Positions 1-8,127 of a stretch of DNA of 36,942 nt are shown here, one piece after another. Source of the stretch: CAYQJS01 sp964417895 (GTDB lineage Bacteria > Chloroflexota > UBA6077 > SHYK01); the NCBI GenBank assembly GCA_964417895.1, contig CAYQJS010000053.1:1-36942 (forward strand), read 5' to 3'. Both the position numbers and the translations under genes were made by a program. The notes beneath the pieces are model-generated. The model was given only the letters and a program-made list of their open reading frames with translations, was not told the DNA's origin and did no database searches. Positions within the stretch are counted from its first letter, which is position 1; each line of letters begins with the position of its first letter.

Positions 1-22
1 CTCCGACCCGGCGATCTTAACT

Positions 23-385
23 TCACCGCCTGTCCAGTTTTCGGGGGGCACTATAAGCGTCGCGATTCCAAAAGAACTGGAGTTCGGGGCGAACCGAGGC
101 TGGCTTGGGGATAAAACAATCGGTCCCGTGCCCGGTGATCAGATATAGGACTTCGCCGGGATCGAATGTCCATCCTTGGCCGTTCCCCAATCTTGCCGGC
201 AGTTGGTATACGTGAGGTGCGAGTTGCCGGTTCGTTTCATCCGAGATGATCCACCCTGGGAGATCCCACGAGGAAGGGCCGTCGTTTACGATGCGGATCC
301 ACTCCTCCTTCGTGGTCTTCGCCCCCCTCTTCTGATTGTGGATCTCGGTGATCTTGAGGCCTGTTGCGGTTGCAGTTCGCGCCAA
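23..385 (-). CDS. small lamin-tail-domain (LTD)-like protein
   Basis: A 120-residue protein whose core fits the lamin tail domain: an ITEIHN start, an EWIRIVNDG strand, a DLPGWIISD turn, then a PGEVLYLITG strand and a FFWN segment. LTD is an Ig-like beta-sandwich found in bacterial surface, nuclease and adhesion proteins. Here it stands alone, with no signal peptide or fused catalytic domain. I chose the TTG start at 385 because an AGGAGG lies six bases upstream. It is the last gene of a minus-strand set after the XRE and ImmA-like genes, about 110 bases downstream of the latter. The domain ends abruptly after the WN motif, so the C-terminus may be truncated or shifted. The domain call is fairly sure; the role is unknown. 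Confidence 0.6.
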   Translation of the reverse strand: MARTATATGLKITEIHNQKRGAKTTKEEWIRIVNDGPSSWDLPGWIISDETNRQLAPHVYQLPARLGNGQGWTFDPGEVLYLITGHGTDCFIPKPASVRPELQFFWNRDAYSAPRKLDRR

Positions 386-496
386 TTGCGACCTCCTGGG
401 ACAGCCCCGACGGGAGCATCCAGCAGCAGACTGTATCCAAACTTGAGTTGATTGTCAAGTCAAGTAAGGGCCCTTGCATTGGCCCAGAAGGGCAGT

Positions 497-1138
497 TTAG
501 AGGAGAGATCGCTGGCCAAGGTACTCCTGGCGAGACGGATGCACGCGCCCAACCTCATCGACGTACGCTCGGCCCATCTGCTCGAGCGCGATCTGCATGA
601 CGGTCACAGTGACCTGACAGTCCTGGCCGAGCTGATATATATCGGACAGCGAGGCAATCGCTCGCTTGCCAATGTGCTCCACTAACAAGTTCCGAGGAAG
701 AAGGAGGTGGCTCATAAACCAGGCAGCGTGTCGCTCTTCCCACGTATCTGAATCTTGGCGACAGACAAAATTCATCGGTGGGTCGAAGCCTGGGAGGCTT
801 TCGGTGAGTGCCGCGCCTTGGTCTACATGCAGCGCCCAGTGGCCAAGTTCGTGCGCCAGAACTGTACGCTCAAGGAACGCCACGTCGTCATAGAGGAGCC
901 GCCTATTCTCATTAAAGACAACGAGGCGCCGCGCCGGAATAAGCCCGGCGAGAACCGTATGATCGGGTGGTTCCGGGATGGGCTCCCAGAGAGTGTCCAA
1001 CAGGCAAAAGTTTTCTGCGATGCGATCCACCGGGATGGGAAGATTGATTGGCTGTCCGCACGCGGCGCTGAATCTTCTTAGGACATCGGAGGCGTGGCGG
1101 CTGACCATCACTTCGTTGTAGAAGGTAGCCCGAGACAC
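497..1138 (-). CDS. ImmA/IrrE family metallo-endopeptidase
   Basis: A 213-residue zinc metalloprotease-like protein. The zinc motif HELGH is at residues 96-100. The downstream ERHAAWFMSHLLLP segment is the family's second helix, where an acidic third ligand and an LLLP turn are usual. Known members cleave a partner XRE repressor (ImmA on ImmR, IrrE/PprI on DdrO) in response to DNA damage or element signals. The gene follows the XRE gene with a three-base gap, so the two are almost certainly co-transcribed and form a repressor/protease pair. The start is GTG at 1138; an in-frame ATG at 1108 is an alternative. Being the repressor's protease is inference from this pairing. A COG2856-type toxin role is the main alternative. 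Confidence 0.85.
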   Translation of the reverse strand: MSRATFYNEVMVSRHASDVLRRFSAACGQPINLPIPVDRIAENFCLLDTLWEPIPEPPDHTVLAGLIPARRLVVFNENRRLLYDDVAFLERTVLAHELGHWALHVDQGAALTESLPGFDPPMNFVCRQDSDTWEERHAAWFMSHLLLPRNLLVEHIGKRAIASLSDIYQLGQDCQVTVTVMQIALEQMGRAYVDEVGRVHPSRQEYLGQRSLL

Positions 1139-1141
1139 AGC

Positions 1142-1495
1142 TCAGGAATTTCGCTTTCTTCGCCGCTTGAGAAGGGCCGCCCAATCGTTCCGGGTCATCA
1201 CGTCACCTTGCAATGAACGTAAGTACTTAACAGCGAGCGGTTCCTGGACGAGGAACTCTTCGAGGTCTGAGGGTAGTGATCCGGCGAGCCGAATGAGCTC
1301 ATCGGCATCCAGTTTGAGTAGGCCGGCGAGCGCGCGAATTGTTTTTTCGCTCGGGGCCGGCATACGGTCATTCTCGATCTTCGAGAGGTAGGTGAAGTCG
1401 ATCTCGGTTTGGTCCGCGAGCTCCTTCTGGCTGAGTCCTAGCTTTTTGCGAGCGTCACGGACGGCGCGGCCAAATGAGGGTTGGGGGTCTTGCAT
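1142..1495 (-). CDS. XRE-family helix-turn-helix regulator
   Basis: A 117-residue DNA-binding protein with a classical XRE/Cro HTH at about residues 9-62: GLSQKELAD forms the first helix-turn, and YLSKIENDR the recognition helix and following turn. A short C-terminal tail rich in Lys and Arg could be the segment cleaved by the adjacent metalloprotease. I chose the ATG at 1495, because the upstream extension to 1543 is not HTH-like. It is the first gene of the set with the ImmA-like protease and LTD protein, and such repressors normally control their own promoter, here upstream of 1495. The pair is typical of mobile elements and stress modules, which fits the accessory look of this flank. Confidence 0.88.
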   Translation of the reverse strand: MQDPQPSFGRAVRDARKKLGLSQKELADQTEIDFTYLSKIENDRMPAPSEKTIRALAGLLKLDADELIRLAGSLPSDLEEFLVQEPLAVKYLRSLQGDVMTRNDWAALLKRRRKRNS

Positions 1496-2243
1496 GCAGA
1501 GGTCTGGCCCCTTGGTGTATTGACGATGCACATTGTGGCACACCTCTGTTTGCCGGAGCCAAGACCTGAAAAGGGAAGTCCCGACATTTCTGCCGGGGAT
1601 GTCGCCGACCTAAATCGGATTTTCGGGGCCTACTTCCGCCTGCTTCCTTCCTGACTCAGTCGTTTCCTGGCTCAGCGCGCCAACCTGAGCCCTATTCAGG
1701 CTGGCCGCCAACCCGTCTCAGATACGAAAGTTTTCGAGATGATCCGCTCACGCTGGGGCCCAGGTGAAGCGCAGGGTCCATTCGCCTGCGGCGCCCTCAA
1801 CAATGCGGCCATCGCCGCGCTCATCGCCGCCGCCAGCGCCGGCAAGGCGCTGATCGATGATGACTGCGCCAAAAAAAGGTCGCCGCGCTCACCCGGCGCT
1901 TGGCGCAACTGCTGAGCGTGTTTCGGCGCGTCCTCGGCAAGATTCAGACGACCGCGGCTCGCATCATTGACGAGTTGGCAGGGTCGGACGCGCACTCTGA
2001 GCCAGGCATCGCGTAGCCATAGCCAGTCGGTCGGAGTGAAAGCGGAGAGCATCTGGCTATGTTTCGTTGCGGGCAGCTTGACTGGGGCCCCAGGGTGGCG
2101 AGGACCGCAGCCGCAGCCACGCTGGGGATTCCCTCTCAGCCGCTGAACGGGTATTCAAAGTCGTGTGAGATCCACGATCAACGGACATCGGCTCATGCGG
2201 TAGCATGCGGATGCCGTGAGTTAGGATTGCCGCGAGGTGACTC
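1496..2243. other. 748-base stretch with only a possible broken small ORF
   Basis: No convincing intact gene. It should contain the promoter of the minus-strand XRE gene at its left edge. On the plus strand, a reading frame from an ATG at 1739 (peptide MIRSRWGPG...) runs to a seven-A tract at 1871-1877. Another frame then continues as KVAALTRRLAQLL to a stop at 2014-2016. Read together across a one-base slip these would make a roughly 90-residue Ala-rich helical protein, so this may be a frameshifted small gene. I do not recognise it. The reverse-strand frame at 1696-2052 looks like a compositional shadow. Confidence 0.3.
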
Positions 2244-2663
2244 TTGGCAGCAACCCAAATTGCGGAGCTTCAAGTTTCGCCGGGTGTGTGGTACCTCCAT
2301 CATCCGCACCATCGAAATAGAAGCCATAGGAAGTCACAGTGGACGATCTCAAGGAAGCAGGAGACACTTACCTTCACCCGTTCCCTCAACGATGGCTGGA
2401 TAGTCGATAACCAGGGCTGGGGCATTCACATCGATTCGGGAGTAGCCACCTACCTCGGTTTGGGAGTTGACCGCAAGACGCGCCTGTTCATTGCGAAATT
2501 CGTCGACGGAACGACATCCGGACACTGGCATGGGTATCCCGCTGACCATCAAAGGACGGCCGATAGGCCGGCCCTGATCGTCCTGCGTAAGTGGCTTGAT
2601 CGCCAACTACTTCCCGCCACGAAGCTCCGAAAAATAAGCGAAGGGTCACCATGCAGCCTCTGA
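2244..2663 (+). CDS. conserved-looking hypothetical protein, first of an unknown pair
   Basis: Up to 139 residues. The C-terminal 95 residues look like a real compact domain: DGWIVDNQGWGIH, VATYLGLGV, RLFIAKFVDG, then GHWHGYPADH and a C-terminal LLPATKLRKI helix. The N-terminal 45 residues are poor in typical protein features, and the TTG start at 2244 is doubtful; the true start may lie nearer 2360 or be obscured by a frameshift. The stop overlaps the start of the next gene by 13 bases, so the two are translationally coupled. I do not recognise the family. The aromatic and His-rich GHWHGYPADH segment suggests a binding site, but nothing more can be said. Confidence 0.55.
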   Translation: MAATQIAELQVSPGVWYLHHPHHRNRSHRKSQWTISRKQETLTFTRSLNDGWIVDNQGWGIHIDSGVATYLGLGVDRKTRLFIAKFVDGTTSGHWHGYPADHQRTADRPALIVLRKWLDRQLLPATKLRKISEGSPCSL

Positions 2664-3892
2664 AGTTGACGCTGCCCGGCGAGTTTTGGGACTCGCAGAT
2701 CTACGCGGGAAGGCTCTACTTGTTCCGAATCGACGGTGGAGTCCAGACGATCGATTGGGACCGCCTCGTTGCCAACTGGGAAGAGGCGGAGGAGTCACGG
2801 CTGGCCGTCGTCTGTGCCTTCCGCAGGAGTGACTATCTCTATGGCAGTCGATGGGATCTGCTATTCCAAGATCCTCGAATTAAGCAATTGATAGACGAGA
2901 GGTTTGAAGCGCTTTCCCATATCGAGTTGGTGACGTCGAGCGACCAATTGTCGGTTGCTCAACTGGGGATTCAGGACAACCCCTTTCCATTCCCTCACGC
3001 TGATTCGACGATCTACCGACAAACGATCTACACGGCTTCACAAGACGGACTGTTCTCCGCATCGGGCCGAAAAGGAAATCAGAAGCCCATCAGCACGAGA
3101 GTCCGACGACAGTGGGATGCGCCGCTGTATTCGCTGGCTGGGGCGTGGTTCGCGCTCGCCCTTGCGGCCGGGGACGATGGTCTGTTCGAGCTTAGCCTGG
3201 CCAATGATTGGAGCGTCGACTCGCAAATCCACCAGCTCAGCCCTAACCACTGCACCAAGTGTAGCTGGGCGTATCAGAGTATTTACGGATCTTCGCATCT
3301 AGCGGGTGGTTCGCTTGCCGAGTTCAGACCCAGAGATCAGAGTCCAACCAGCAGACGAGAGTCGGTCCCATTTTCCGATCTGCCGACGGACGACGAGTAC
3401 TCCCCTCGCGTATTCAGCCGGCTAGTTTCGGATTCAACGATCTTTCAGGAGCAAGGGTACTCCTGGGCCGGTCGGGACAAGCTCTGCCAGGTTAGCGGTA
3501 GTCGCTTGCGAGTCGTGGGTTACGATCCGTGGTCCGGCGAGGATGCAACGCTCTTTAGTCATTTAGGCGATTTGGGCTTGAAGTTAAACGGAGCCGGGGT
3601 CGTTTCAGGGGCAGTCGCACTGTTCGGGACCGTGGTGGAACTTGACGACAGTTTGATCGTCCTCGGCAGCGACGGCGACACATTGCAGATTCCCGGAGAG
3701 CCCGTGAACTGGCGCGTCTTTCCACGATCGCGCTTCTACGAGAACCAGCTTCATGTAATTTACGAAGATCGATTGGAAGTTCTGTCGTTTAATCACGACT
3801 ATTTTGTGGACCAGAAGCGGAAAATATCGGGGTTCAAGGCACCCGCTAGTCTTGGGATTCGGGCCGGGCGACGGTATAATGGCTTTGTCTGA
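2651..3892 (+). CDS. 413-residue hypothetical protein, second of an unknown pair
   Basis: A soluble protein with no signal peptide or membrane segment. An AAGGG lies just upstream of the ATG at 2651. The sequence alternates short beta-like stretches with turns (LYLFRIDGGVQ; SGSRLRVVGYDPWSG; DSLIVLGSDGD; NQLHVIYEDRLEVL), suggesting a repeated beta or propeller-like fold. A Cys-x-x-Cys (HCTKCSWAY) sits mid-protein. It overlaps the preceding small gene, so the two probably act together. The last ten codons (RAGRRYNGFV) are encoded by a sigma70-type promoter motif, which suggests the original 3' end was replaced when this segment joined the tRNA-like locus. I do not recognise the family and infer no function. 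Confidence 0.7.
   Translation: MQPLKLTLPGEFWDSQIYAGRLYLFRIDGGVQTIDWDRLVANWEEAEESRLAVVCAFRRSDYLYGSRWDLLFQDPRIKQLIDERFEALSHIELVTSSDQLSVAQLGIQDNPFPFPHADSTIYRQTIYTASQDGLFSASGRKGNQKPISTRVRRQWDAPLYSLAGAWFALALAAGDDGLFELSLANDWSVDSQIHQLSPNHCTKCSWAYQSIYGSSHLAGGSLAEFRPRDQSPTSRRESVPFSDLPTDDEYSPRVFSRLVSDSTIFQEQGYSWAGRDKLCQVSGSRLRVVGYDPWSGEDATLFSHLGDLGLKLNGAGVVSGAVALFGTVVELDDSLIVLGSDGDTLQIPGEPVNWRVFPRSRFYENQLHVIYEDRLEVLSFNHDYFVDQKRKISGFKAPASLGIRAGRRYNGFV
3852..3880 (+). promoter_or_regulatory. near-consensus sigma70 promoter
   Basis: TTGGGA at 3852-3857 and a perfect TATAAT at 3875-3880, separated by exactly 17 bases. It lies inside the last codons of the 413-residue gene and about 59 bases before the tRNA-Gly-like sequence. 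Its natural target is probably the tRNA locus rather than a protein gene. Confidence 0.7.
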
Positions 3893-3938
3893 CGGACAAA
3901 ACCCATGAGTCCATGCCTAACAGGCGAAACAGATCAAA

Positions 3939-4015
3939 TTGGGAGTTAGGCACGACCCGTAAGAGCATGCCTTCCAAGCAGGCTGTCGCGGGTTCGAGTC
4001 CCGTCTCCCGCTCCA
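3939..4015 (+). tRNA. tRNA-Gly(TCC)-like gene, degenerate 5' half
   Basis: This 77-base stretch has the right length for a tRNA with an encoded CCA end. The 3' half is canonical: anticodon loop CTTCCAA (anticodon TCC, glycine) at 3971-3977, a T arm with TTCGAGT loop and a stem of four Watson-Crick pairs plus one G-T, acceptor strand CTCCCGC at 4005-4011 and CCA at 4013-4015. The 5' half is not. GGGAG at 3941-3945 pairs with CTCCC, but position 1 does not pair, the D arm does not fold and lacks the GG of the D loop, and the anticodon stem has one A-G mismatch. It looks like a tRNA-Gly whose 5' half was replaced, as happens at integration sites. It could still be transcribed from the promoter at 3852. 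Confidence 0.45.
3971..4014 (+). repeat. 44-bp direct repeat, left copy (tRNA-Gly 3' end; possible att site)
   Basis: Identical over 44 bases to 32548-32591. It runs from the anticodon loop through the T arm to the acceptor end of tRNA-Gly(TCC). Duplicated tRNA 3' ends are the usual footprint of integrase-mediated island insertion. The two copies bracket about 28.6 kb holding nearly all the catabolic genes. No integrase gene is seen between them. Confidence 0.7.
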
Positions 4016-4546
4016 ATGACCGCCAGCCGGCCATAAACGCGTCTCTTATGACCGTATCTTTCCCCCGCGCGTTGCGGTTGCCGCCCGGCCAAGAACCTGG
4101 CATTTAGGCAGGTAATCCCGGGTCTCGAACGGGAATCGGGCCCTGACCCGAGCACCTGCCTACTCTGCGTTTCTTCGCCTCGCAACAAGATCGGTGCCTG
4201 AACGCTACTGGCGTTGGAATTCGGATCCTACGGGCAGGATCGATCGCCGTGGCCGGAGCGAAGGCCTGGCTGGCATGATGGGGCTCCTCACCGATGAGCT
4301 GCCCAGCCTGACCCTACACTTTCGCCCACCGGTCGTGGCTCACACGGCGACTCGACCCGCCCGGCACCAGCCGCATCCATGATCACTACCCACGGGAACG
4401 CCCAGCTATGGGGCCCGACGATAGCACTCGCGTGTTGTCGTGTTGATCTGGGGACGCAACTGGAGCGCCGTTCGCCTTAGAATTCAGCTTGGAGCTGCGC
4501 CCCCGCAAACGCGCATGAAGGCCAGCTGTCGCACACGAGGTCATGC
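4016..4546. other. 531-base gap with a second tRNA-like palindrome
   Basis: No coding sequence is convincing. At 4096-4140 the plus strand reads like an anticodon arm plus T arm (TTTAGGCAGGT, then CCCGGGTCTCGAACGGG) resembling the tRNA-derived motif at 32675. A seven-base inverted pair GGCAGGT (4107-4113) and ACCTGCC (4154-4160) encloses it. The rest, up to the start of SBP1, shows nothing I can name, and must hold SBP1's promoter. Confidence 0.4.
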
Positions 4547-6271
4547 ATGCAGGGCAGTCTCGGCCTCCCTCTGCTTCTTCTTGCGCTTCTTACCAGCGTC
4601 GCTTGTGCCGGCGGCCAGCCTTCAACCCGCGCGTCTGAGCCGCAGGCGGCAGACCTCCGCATGTCGCAGCGCACTCTCGTCTTGGCCAACCGGGGCGAGC
4701 CGCCCCAGCTCGCCTCCCGGCGGGTCGGCAGCACCGGGTCGCTGACCTGGGGCTTCACGCTGCGCCTGCCCAACGCCTACCTCACCCTGACGGACGCTAA
4801 CGGCCAGGTCCTTCCCTACCTGGCCGAGAGCGGTCCGGCCCTGAACACCGACACCTGGCGCATCGCACCCGACGGCACGATGGAGACCACCTACCGGCTC
4901 AGACCAGGCCTCGCCTGGCACGACGGAGCACCGCTGACGGCCGAAGATTTCGTGGTCGCCTGGACGCTCTATTCCATACCCGAATTGGGTCAGACGGGCG
5001 ATGTCCCCCTGAAGTTCATGAGTGACGTTCTGGCACCCGACCAACGGACGGTGGTTATCCGGTGGCACGCATCGTACCCAGATGCCGACCGTATCAACAC
5101 CGACTTCCCGCCCTTGCCCAGGCACATCCTTGACGCTCCGCTCCGCGAAGCGCTGGCTTCGCGCAACTATGAGACGCTCATCAACCAGCGGTTCTGGAAC
5201 TTCGAGTACGTGGGCGCCGGTCCCTTCAAGCTCGACCGCTGGGAGCCCGGGGCCTTCGTGGAGCTTTCCGCTTTCGCTGGCCACGTCCTCGGGCGCCCGA
5301 AGATAGAGCGCATCAAGGTGCAGTTCATGGGCGATTCAAACGTGGTGCTGGCCGGCCTCCTCGCCGGCGAGATCTCGGTCTCGATCGACGACTCGATCCG
5401 CTTCGAGCAGGCCAGTGTACTCAGAAACCAGTGGGGTGATCGGGGCATCGTGATCATGACCCCCACCCAGCAGCGCTACACCTACATGCAGCTCAACCCG
5501 CAGTACCAGCGGCCCGCTAGCCTGAACGACCTGCGCGTGCGGAGAGCCCTCGCCCACACCATCGATCGCGACATGCTCAACGAGGGTCTGTTCCAGGGGA
5601 ATGGGCAGATGGGCCACACCATGGTTCCCTCCACGGCGACCATCTACCCGCAGGTTGACAGGACTATCGCTCACTATCCCTACGATCCTCGTCGCGCCGA
5701 GCAACTCATGAACGAGGTGGGCTACACCAAGGAGTCCGACGGCTTCTTCACCCATCCGACGTACGGGCGCTTCAATTCCGAGTACAAGGTCCTTGACTCG
5801 ACGAACAATGTCACGGAGGCCACCATCCTGTCCGACCTGTGGCGGCGCGCTGGGTTCAACATCCAGCAGGCAGTCTTCACCCCGCAGCAAGCGGCGGATA
5901 ACGAAGCCAGGGCCACCTTCGTCGGCCTCAGCAGCACGAGCGGGAGCGGGTTAACCTATCCGTTCGCGGTAGCGACCTGGCATTCAAGCCAGATCCCCAC
6001 CGCCCAAAACCGCTGGCGGGGCTCGAACCGCAGCGGCTGGTCCAACTCTGAGTACGACCGGCTGTCCGACGCCCTGGCGACCACTCTGGACCGCTCAGCC
6101 CGCGATCAGCTGATCATCTCCGCGCTCAAAATCCTGCACGATGAGGTGCCATACCATACCTTGTATTTCGGCCTCGGGGTGCTCGCCTACGACCGGGGCC
6201 TCAGCGGCCCTCGCGTAACCGTACCCGAGACTAATTACTCCTGGGACATCCACACCTGGGGTTGGCAGTAG
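4547..6271 (+). CDS. SBP1: ABC transporter substrate-binding lipoprotein, family 5 (Dpp/Opp type)
   Basis: A 574-residue extracytoplasmic solute-binding protein. The N-terminus is a lipoprotein signal with lipobox SVAC, placing the lipidated Cys at residue 20. The family-5 hallmarks are clear: a WHDGAPLTAEDF segment, a GAGPFKLDRW turn, a predicted hinge around the RRALAHTIDRD helix, and a YDPRRAEQLM motif. Length is normal for the family, which binds peptides, nickel, sugars or opines. Its ligand cannot be read from sequence. No permease or ATPase gene is near, and the next genes downstream are a broken xanthine-dehydrogenase fragment and two Rieske oxygenases, so it may feed an aromatic or heterocyclic substrate to them. 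Confidence 0.93.
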   Translation: MQGSLGLPLLLLALLTSVACAGGQPSTRASEPQAADLRMSQRTLVLANRGEPPQLASRRVGSTGSLTWGFTLRLPNAYLTLTDANGQVLPYLAESGPALNTDTWRIAPDGTMETTYRLRPGLAWHDGAPLTAEDFVVAWTLYSIPELGQTGDVPLKFMSDVLAPDQRTVVIRWHASYPDADRINTDFPPLPRHILDAPLREALASRNYETLINQRFWNFEYVGAGPFKLDRWEPGAFVELSAFAGHVLGRPKIERIKVQFMGDSNVVLAGLLAGEISVSIDDSIRFEQASVLRNQWGDRGIVIMTPTQQRYTYMQLNPQYQRPASLNDLRVRRALAHTIDRDMLNEGLFQGNGQMGHTMVPSTATIYPQVDRTIAHYPYDPRRAEQLMNEVGYTKESDGFFTHPTYGRFNSEYKVLDSTNNVTEATILSDLWRRAGFNIQQAVFTPQQAADNEARATFVGLSSTSGSGLTYPFAVATWHSSQIPTAQNRWRGSNRSGWSNSEYDRLSDALATTLDRSARDQLIISALKILHDEVPYHTLYFGLGVLAYDRGLSGPRVTVPETNYSWDIHTWGWQ

Positions 6272-6320
6272 GCCACACCGGCATCGTAGCGAGAGTGCCA
6301 GGCGGCCCCAGGCCGGCACC

Positions 6321-6743
6321 GCTTGGCTGGGCGGGACCGCGCTCGACGGGTACGCCATTCCCAACCGGCGCGTCGAAAGCTTCGCAGTCTACACCAATAC
6401 CGCCCCCGGGGCCAGATGCGGTCCACCGCCATCTCCACGACTATGTTCGCAGCGGATCGGCTCAACAGCCCTTGGGCTACCCCTGGACCGTATCCGGGTG
6501 CGTTACGGCGACACCGGCGAGGCTCCCCCCATTCCGGGGCAGGAGGCAGCCCCCTCACCCACGTCCTCGGACAGGCCACCATGGACGGCGCCACCGCCAT
6601 GAGGTCTTCGACTGGCGGAGTCCACCACCGAGACGTTCGCGACCGTTGCGCCGTTTTTCCGCCGCGCGAAAACGTGGCATCATGTCCCAGGTCAACTGGA
6701 TGGCTGCCGACATTGATTTCCTCGCAGAACGGGTGAGGTTTCG
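6321..6743 (+). pseudogene. xanthine dehydrogenase/aldehyde oxidase large-subunit remnant
   Basis: Stitching reading frames together across the gap recovers the molybdopterin-binding subunit of the xanthine dehydrogenase family. LDGYAIPNRRVESFAVYTNT matches the family's YRIPNVRV...AVYTNTxPAG stretch. Next come TAISTTMFAADRL and, in another frame, ALGLPLDRIRVRYGDTG (the GVPxDRIRVxxGDT motif), then GAGGSPLTHVLGQATMDGA, and finally an ADIDFLAERVRF segment like the family's ADIEFxDGRF. At least three frame changes and a large internal deletion separate these pieces, and the N-terminal third is missing, so the gene is dead. It lies directly after SBP1, where such hydroxylases often sit beside Rieske genes for N-heterocycle degradation. 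No small or FeS subunits are present. Confidence 0.8.
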
Positions 6744-6841
6744 GCGGGTTGAGGGATGCACTGGCGTGCGCCGACGTGAGGCTCTCTCGCCCCGCAGACG
6801 TGGAAGCGAACTAGGTCGAGAGCAGGGAGGGATGCGAGACC

Positions 6842-8089
6842 ATGCTATCCGCGCAGGAGAACAAGCTACTCACTCGCACAGGCCAGGGGACGCCGTGTGG
6901 CGAGCTGCTGCGCCGCTACTGGCAGCCGGCTGCCCTCGCTGAAGAGCTTCCGCGCGGCGGGCCGCCCCTGCCCGTCAGGCTGCTCAGTGAGGACCTGGTC
7001 CTCTTCCGCGATGAGCACGGGCGCCCGGGCTTGCTCGGACTCCACTGCTCGCACCGCGGCGCGGACCTCAGCTACGGCCGGCTGGAGGATGGCGGCATCC
7101 GCTGTATCTACCATGGCTGGCTCTACGATGTAAATGGTCGCTGCTTGGAGCAACCCGGGGAGCCTGCGGGCAGCACCTTCCACGAGCGGATCCGACACCC
7201 GGCCTATCCCTGTCAGGAGGTAGGCGACGTGATCTTCGCCTACCTTGGTCCCGGAGAAGCGCCCTTGCTTCCGGCCTACGAATGTCTCACCGTGCCGTCC
7301 GATCATCGGTTCGTCACCAAAACCCTTCAGGAATGCAACTATCTTCAGGGGAACGAAGCGAACCTCGACTCTCAGCACCATTCTTTCCTTCACCGGGTGG
7401 CCACGGACGAAGAAGAATCGACGCGCGCGATCCAGGCCAATGATGGGGCCCCCATCATCGAGCCCGAAGAGACCGACTACGGCGTCCGCGTCTACTCGAT
7501 CCGTCAGGTTCCGCCGGATCGACAGTTCATTAAGATCACGAACTTCGTCTTTCCGAACCTGTGCGCGGTTACCGGTTACCGGCATGGCTACAGCATTCAC
7601 TGGCACGTCCCCATCGACGACGAGACCCACTGGAAATACTACTTGCGCTTTAATCGCACGGCGCCGTTCAAGGAGGAGGCAGCGCTCAGCCGAGAGCAAA
7701 CCCCTGACTACAGGCTCATCAGGAACCGCTCCAACCGCTATCTCCAGGACCGTGAGGAAATGAGGAGCCGGACTTACGCCGGTTTGGGGCCCAACAACAA
7801 CGTTCACGACACGTGGGTCACTGAGAGCCAGGGCGCAATACAGGACCGAACGCAGGAGCGGCTCGGCTACAACGAGCGAGGGATCATTGCCGCGCGCAAG
7901 GTCATGCTGCGAGCGATTGACGACCTCCAGGCGGGCCGCAAGCCGCTTCACGTGGTTCGAGATCCGGCGAGCAACTACTTTCCACATATGGCCGCGCGGA
8001 AAGAGATCGTTCCCGCCTCGGTCGACTGGCGCGCATACATGGAAGAGACGATGCTCAGCATGGATTCTGCGTGGGCTGTCGCTCGCTGA
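6842..8089 (+). CDS. Rieske1: one-component-type aromatic ring-hydroxylating oxygenase
   Basis: A 415-residue oxygenase of the phthalate-dioxygenase/vanillate-demethylase class, which uses NAD(P)H electrons from a separate reductase to hydroxylate or demethylate aromatics. The Rieske 2Fe-2S ligands are C69, H71, C88 and H91. The mononuclear iron triad is complete: H179 and H184 in the DSQHHSFLH segment after bridging D176, and D323 in HDTWVTESQG. A GGGAGG ribosome site precedes the ATG. It is followed after 38 bases by Rieske2, with which it is probably co-transcribed. No beta subunit, ferredoxin or reductase is adjacent, as is common for this class in accessory clusters. The substrate is unknown. 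Confidence 0.93.
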   Translation: MLSAQENKLLTRTGQGTPCGELLRRYWQPAALAEELPRGGPPLPVRLLSEDLVLFRDEHGRPGLLGLHCSHRGADLSYGRLEDGGIRCIYHGWLYDVNGRCLEQPGEPAGSTFHERIRHPAYPCQEVGDVIFAYLGPGEAPLLPAYECLTVPSDHRFVTKTLQECNYLQGNEANLDSQHHSFLHRVATDEEESTRAIQANDGAPIIEPEETDYGVRVYSIRQVPPDRQFIKITNFVFPNLCAVTGYRHGYSIHWHVPIDDETHWKYYLRFNRTAPFKEEAALSREQTPDYRLIRNRSNRYLQDREEMRSRTYAGLGPNNNVHDTWVTESQGAIQDRTQERLGYNERGIIAARKVMLRAIDDLQAGRKPLHVVRDPASNYFPHMAARKEIVPASVDWRAYMEETMLSMDSAWAVAR

Positions 8090-8127
8090 GCCCTCGGATA
8101 TGGACCTAGCAGATTGAGGAGGCTGAA

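Noticed and set aside
3914..3952. Integron attC-like site: GCCTAAC (R'' consensus) and GTTAGGC (R' consensus) facing each other
   Set aside because: The two boxes fit the attC consensus, but the whole element is under 40 bases, shorter than known attC sites, with no L boxes and no integron integrase in view. The tRNA-derived explanation accounts for it better.
4107..4160. A working minus-strand tRNA enclosed by GGCAGGT/ACCTGCC
   Set aside because: The seven-base acceptor-like stem is perfect, but the interior is only 40 bases, with no D arm and an over-long T loop, so it cannot be a normal tRNA.
6262..6942. A 226-residue plus-strand frame covering the gap before Rieske1
   Set aside because: It is only one of three frames that together carry xanthine-dehydrogenase motifs, and its remainder is out of frame, so it is not an intact gene.
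6866..7987. Minus-strand frame of 373 residues opposite Rieske1
   Set aside because: Antisense shadow; the plus strand has the complete Rieske and iron-site motifs and a ribosome site.
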